Below, piece after piece: positions 4,198-5,182 of a stretch of DNA of 5,182 nt. The stretch spans positions 1 to 5,182 of the forward strand of contig DUSG01000018.1 of assembly GCA_012842725.1 (NCBI GenBank), written 5' to 3'. The notes beneath the pieces are model-generated. The model searched no databases. It was not told the DNA's origin and worked only from the letters and a program-made list of their open reading frames with translations. The DNA comes from Clostridiales bacterium. GTDB taxonomy: Bacteria > Bacillota > Clostridia > Lutisporales > Lutisporaceae. Both the position numbers and the translations under genes were made by a program. The stretch's first letter is position 1; the number at the start of each line of letters is the position of its first letter.

Positions 4198-5182
4198 TTG
4201 AGAGAGGTTGTTATTGTTAGTGCTGTTAGGACTCCTATAGGAGCTTTTGGAGGTAGTTTCAAAGACGTATCTGCTGTTAAACTGGGTGCAGTTGTTGTTA
4301 AAGAAGCTCTGGCTAGAGCTAATGTAAAACCCGAATTGGTAGACGAAGTTATATTCGGAAGCGTTCTTCAGGCAGGTCTCGGTCAGAACGTGGCAAGACA
4401 AGTTGCTATAGCTGCCGGAATACCAAATGAAGTTCCTTCAATGACTATAAATAAAGTATGCGGTTCAGGTCTTAAGACAGTAATTCTTGGTGCTCAGGCA
4501 ATAATGACAGGAGATGCCGATATTATAGTAGCCGGCGGTACTGAAAACATGAGCATGGCTCCTTATCTTTTACCTAATGCTAGATGGGGTTACAGAATGG
4601 GCGACGGAGCTATAATCGATTACATGGTACATGACGGTTTGACTGACATATTCAACAATTATCATATGGGTATCACAGCCGAAAATATTGCTGAGCAATG
4701 GAATATAACAAGAGAAGAGCAGGATAAATTTGCTTTGGAAAGCCAGCTAAGGGCAGAAAGAGCAATAAAAGAAGGAAGATTCAAAGACGAAATAGTGCCT
4801 GTAGAAGTACCTCAGAAAAAGGGAGATCCTATAGTTGTTGATACAGACGAACATCCACGCTTTGGCACAACTTTGGAAGCATTGGCTAAGCTGAAACCGG
4901 CGTTCAAGAAAGACGGAACCGTTACAGCCGGTAACGCATCAGGAATAAATGACGGAGCGGCTGCGGTTGTATTGATGTCTAAAGAAAAAGCAGAAGAGTT
5001 GGGAATAAAACCATTAGTTACTATAGTTTCTTATGCGTCTGCAGGAGTAGATCCTAAGATAATGGGATACGGACCTGTACCTGCATCTCAGAAAGCTTTG
5101 GCAAAAGCAAATATGACCATTGAAGATATCGACCTTGTGGAAGCTAACGAGGCTTTCGCCGCTCAGGCATTGGCAGTAATGA
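4198..5182 (+). CDS. thlA: Acetyl-CoA C-acetyltransferase (thiolase), 3' end outside the window
   Basis: Thiolase that joins two acetyl-CoA into acetoacetyl-CoA plus CoA, reversibly; in clostridia it opens the route to butyryl-CoA or works in the reverse, degradative direction. The first 328 codons are present of a family usually near 390. The start is TTG. Seen: VSAVRTPIGAFGGSF (7-21) at the N-terminus; NKVCGSG (85-91) with Cys88, the acyl-accepting nucleophile; VAGGTENMS (111-119); YHMGITAENIA (155-165), the substrate loop of short-chain thiolases; AGNASGINDGAA (244-255); and NEAFAAQ (317-323). The catalytic His of the GHP motif and the second catalytic Cys lie past the right edge. The MGITAEN loop and the overall pattern favour acetoacetyl-CoA thiolase over long-chain 3-ketoacyl thiolase. 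It is the first gene after a sigma-54 promoter and may lead an operon. The symbol thlA is by family resemblance; atoB or phbA are equivalent names. Confidence 0.93.
   Translation, partial: MREVVIVSAVRTPIGAFGGSFKDVSAVKLGAVVVKEALARANVKPELVDEVIFGSVLQAGLGQNVARQVAIAAGIPNEVPSMTINKVCGSGLKTVILGAQAIMTGDADIIVAGGTENMSMAPYLLPNARWGYRMGDGAIIDYMVHDGLTDIFNNYHMGITAENIAEQWNITREEQDKFALESQLRAERAIKEGRFKDEIVPVEVPQKKGDPIVVDTDEHPRFGTTLEALAKLKPAFKKDGTVTAGNASGINDGAAAVVLMSKEKAEELGIKPLVTIVSYASAGVDPKIMGYGPVPASQKALAKANMTIEDIDLVEANEAFAAQALAVM

Noticed and set aside
4024..4401. Minus-strand open reading frame of 125 codons across the regulatory region and thiolase start
   Set aside because: It lies antisense to the thiolase and the sigma-54 promoter, has low-complexity Asn/Ser/Tyr-rich composition, and no ribosome binding site or recognisable domain.
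1..5182. CRISPR arrays, transposons, tRNA or rRNA genes
   Set aside because: No regularly spaced repeats, transposase motifs, terminal repeats with target duplications, or RNA gene signatures were seen.

Overview
The window looks like chromosomal DNA from a low-GC Gram-positive anaerobe, most likely a member of the Clostridia. This rests on the visibly AT-rich sequence, strong AGGAGG-type ribosome binding sites in front of TTG start codons, a sigma-54 activator of the kind common in clostridia, and a clostridial-type acetyl-CoA acetyltransferase. I did not count base composition and could not run any search, so the lineage is an inference.

Layout. Positions 1-168 are non-coding and hold three successive inverted repeats; the one at 87-135 probably ends the leftward operon. 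Positions 169-2028 carry that operon on the minus strand: a class V aminotransferase-fold cysteine desulfurase-like enzyme (697-2028), then a DsrE/DsrF-like small sulfur-carrier-type protein (169-645). Together they look like a sulfur mobilisation pair. Positions 2029-2185 are a divergent promoter region. A PAS-PAS-AAA+-Fis sigma-54-dependent activator lies at 2186-3895 on the plus strand. Positions 3896-4197 are a 302-base regulatory region. A thiolase with a TTG start begins at 4198 and runs off the right edge.

The most interesting part is 3895-4200. Just before the thiolase is an essentially perfect -24/-12 (sigma-54) promoter, TGGCAC-N5-TTGCT. Upstream of it are three copies of one dyad, TGTAGA-N6-TCTACA: two perfect, one with a single mismatch. 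They sit about 140 to 260 bases before the predicted transcription start, where sigma-54 enhancers usually lie, and directly after the activator gene. The simplest reading is a self-contained control unit: the activator binds the three dyads through its C-terminal Fis-type helix-turn-helix and drives the thiolase (and any genes after it) from the sigma-54 promoter when its PAS domains sense a signal. The central dyad is embedded in a 44-base perfect palindrome that also looks like the intrinsic terminator of the activator gene, so one element may do two jobs.

Nothing in the sequence shows that the leftward sulfur operon is controlled by the same activator: neither the dyad nor a sigma-54 promoter appears in the divergent region.
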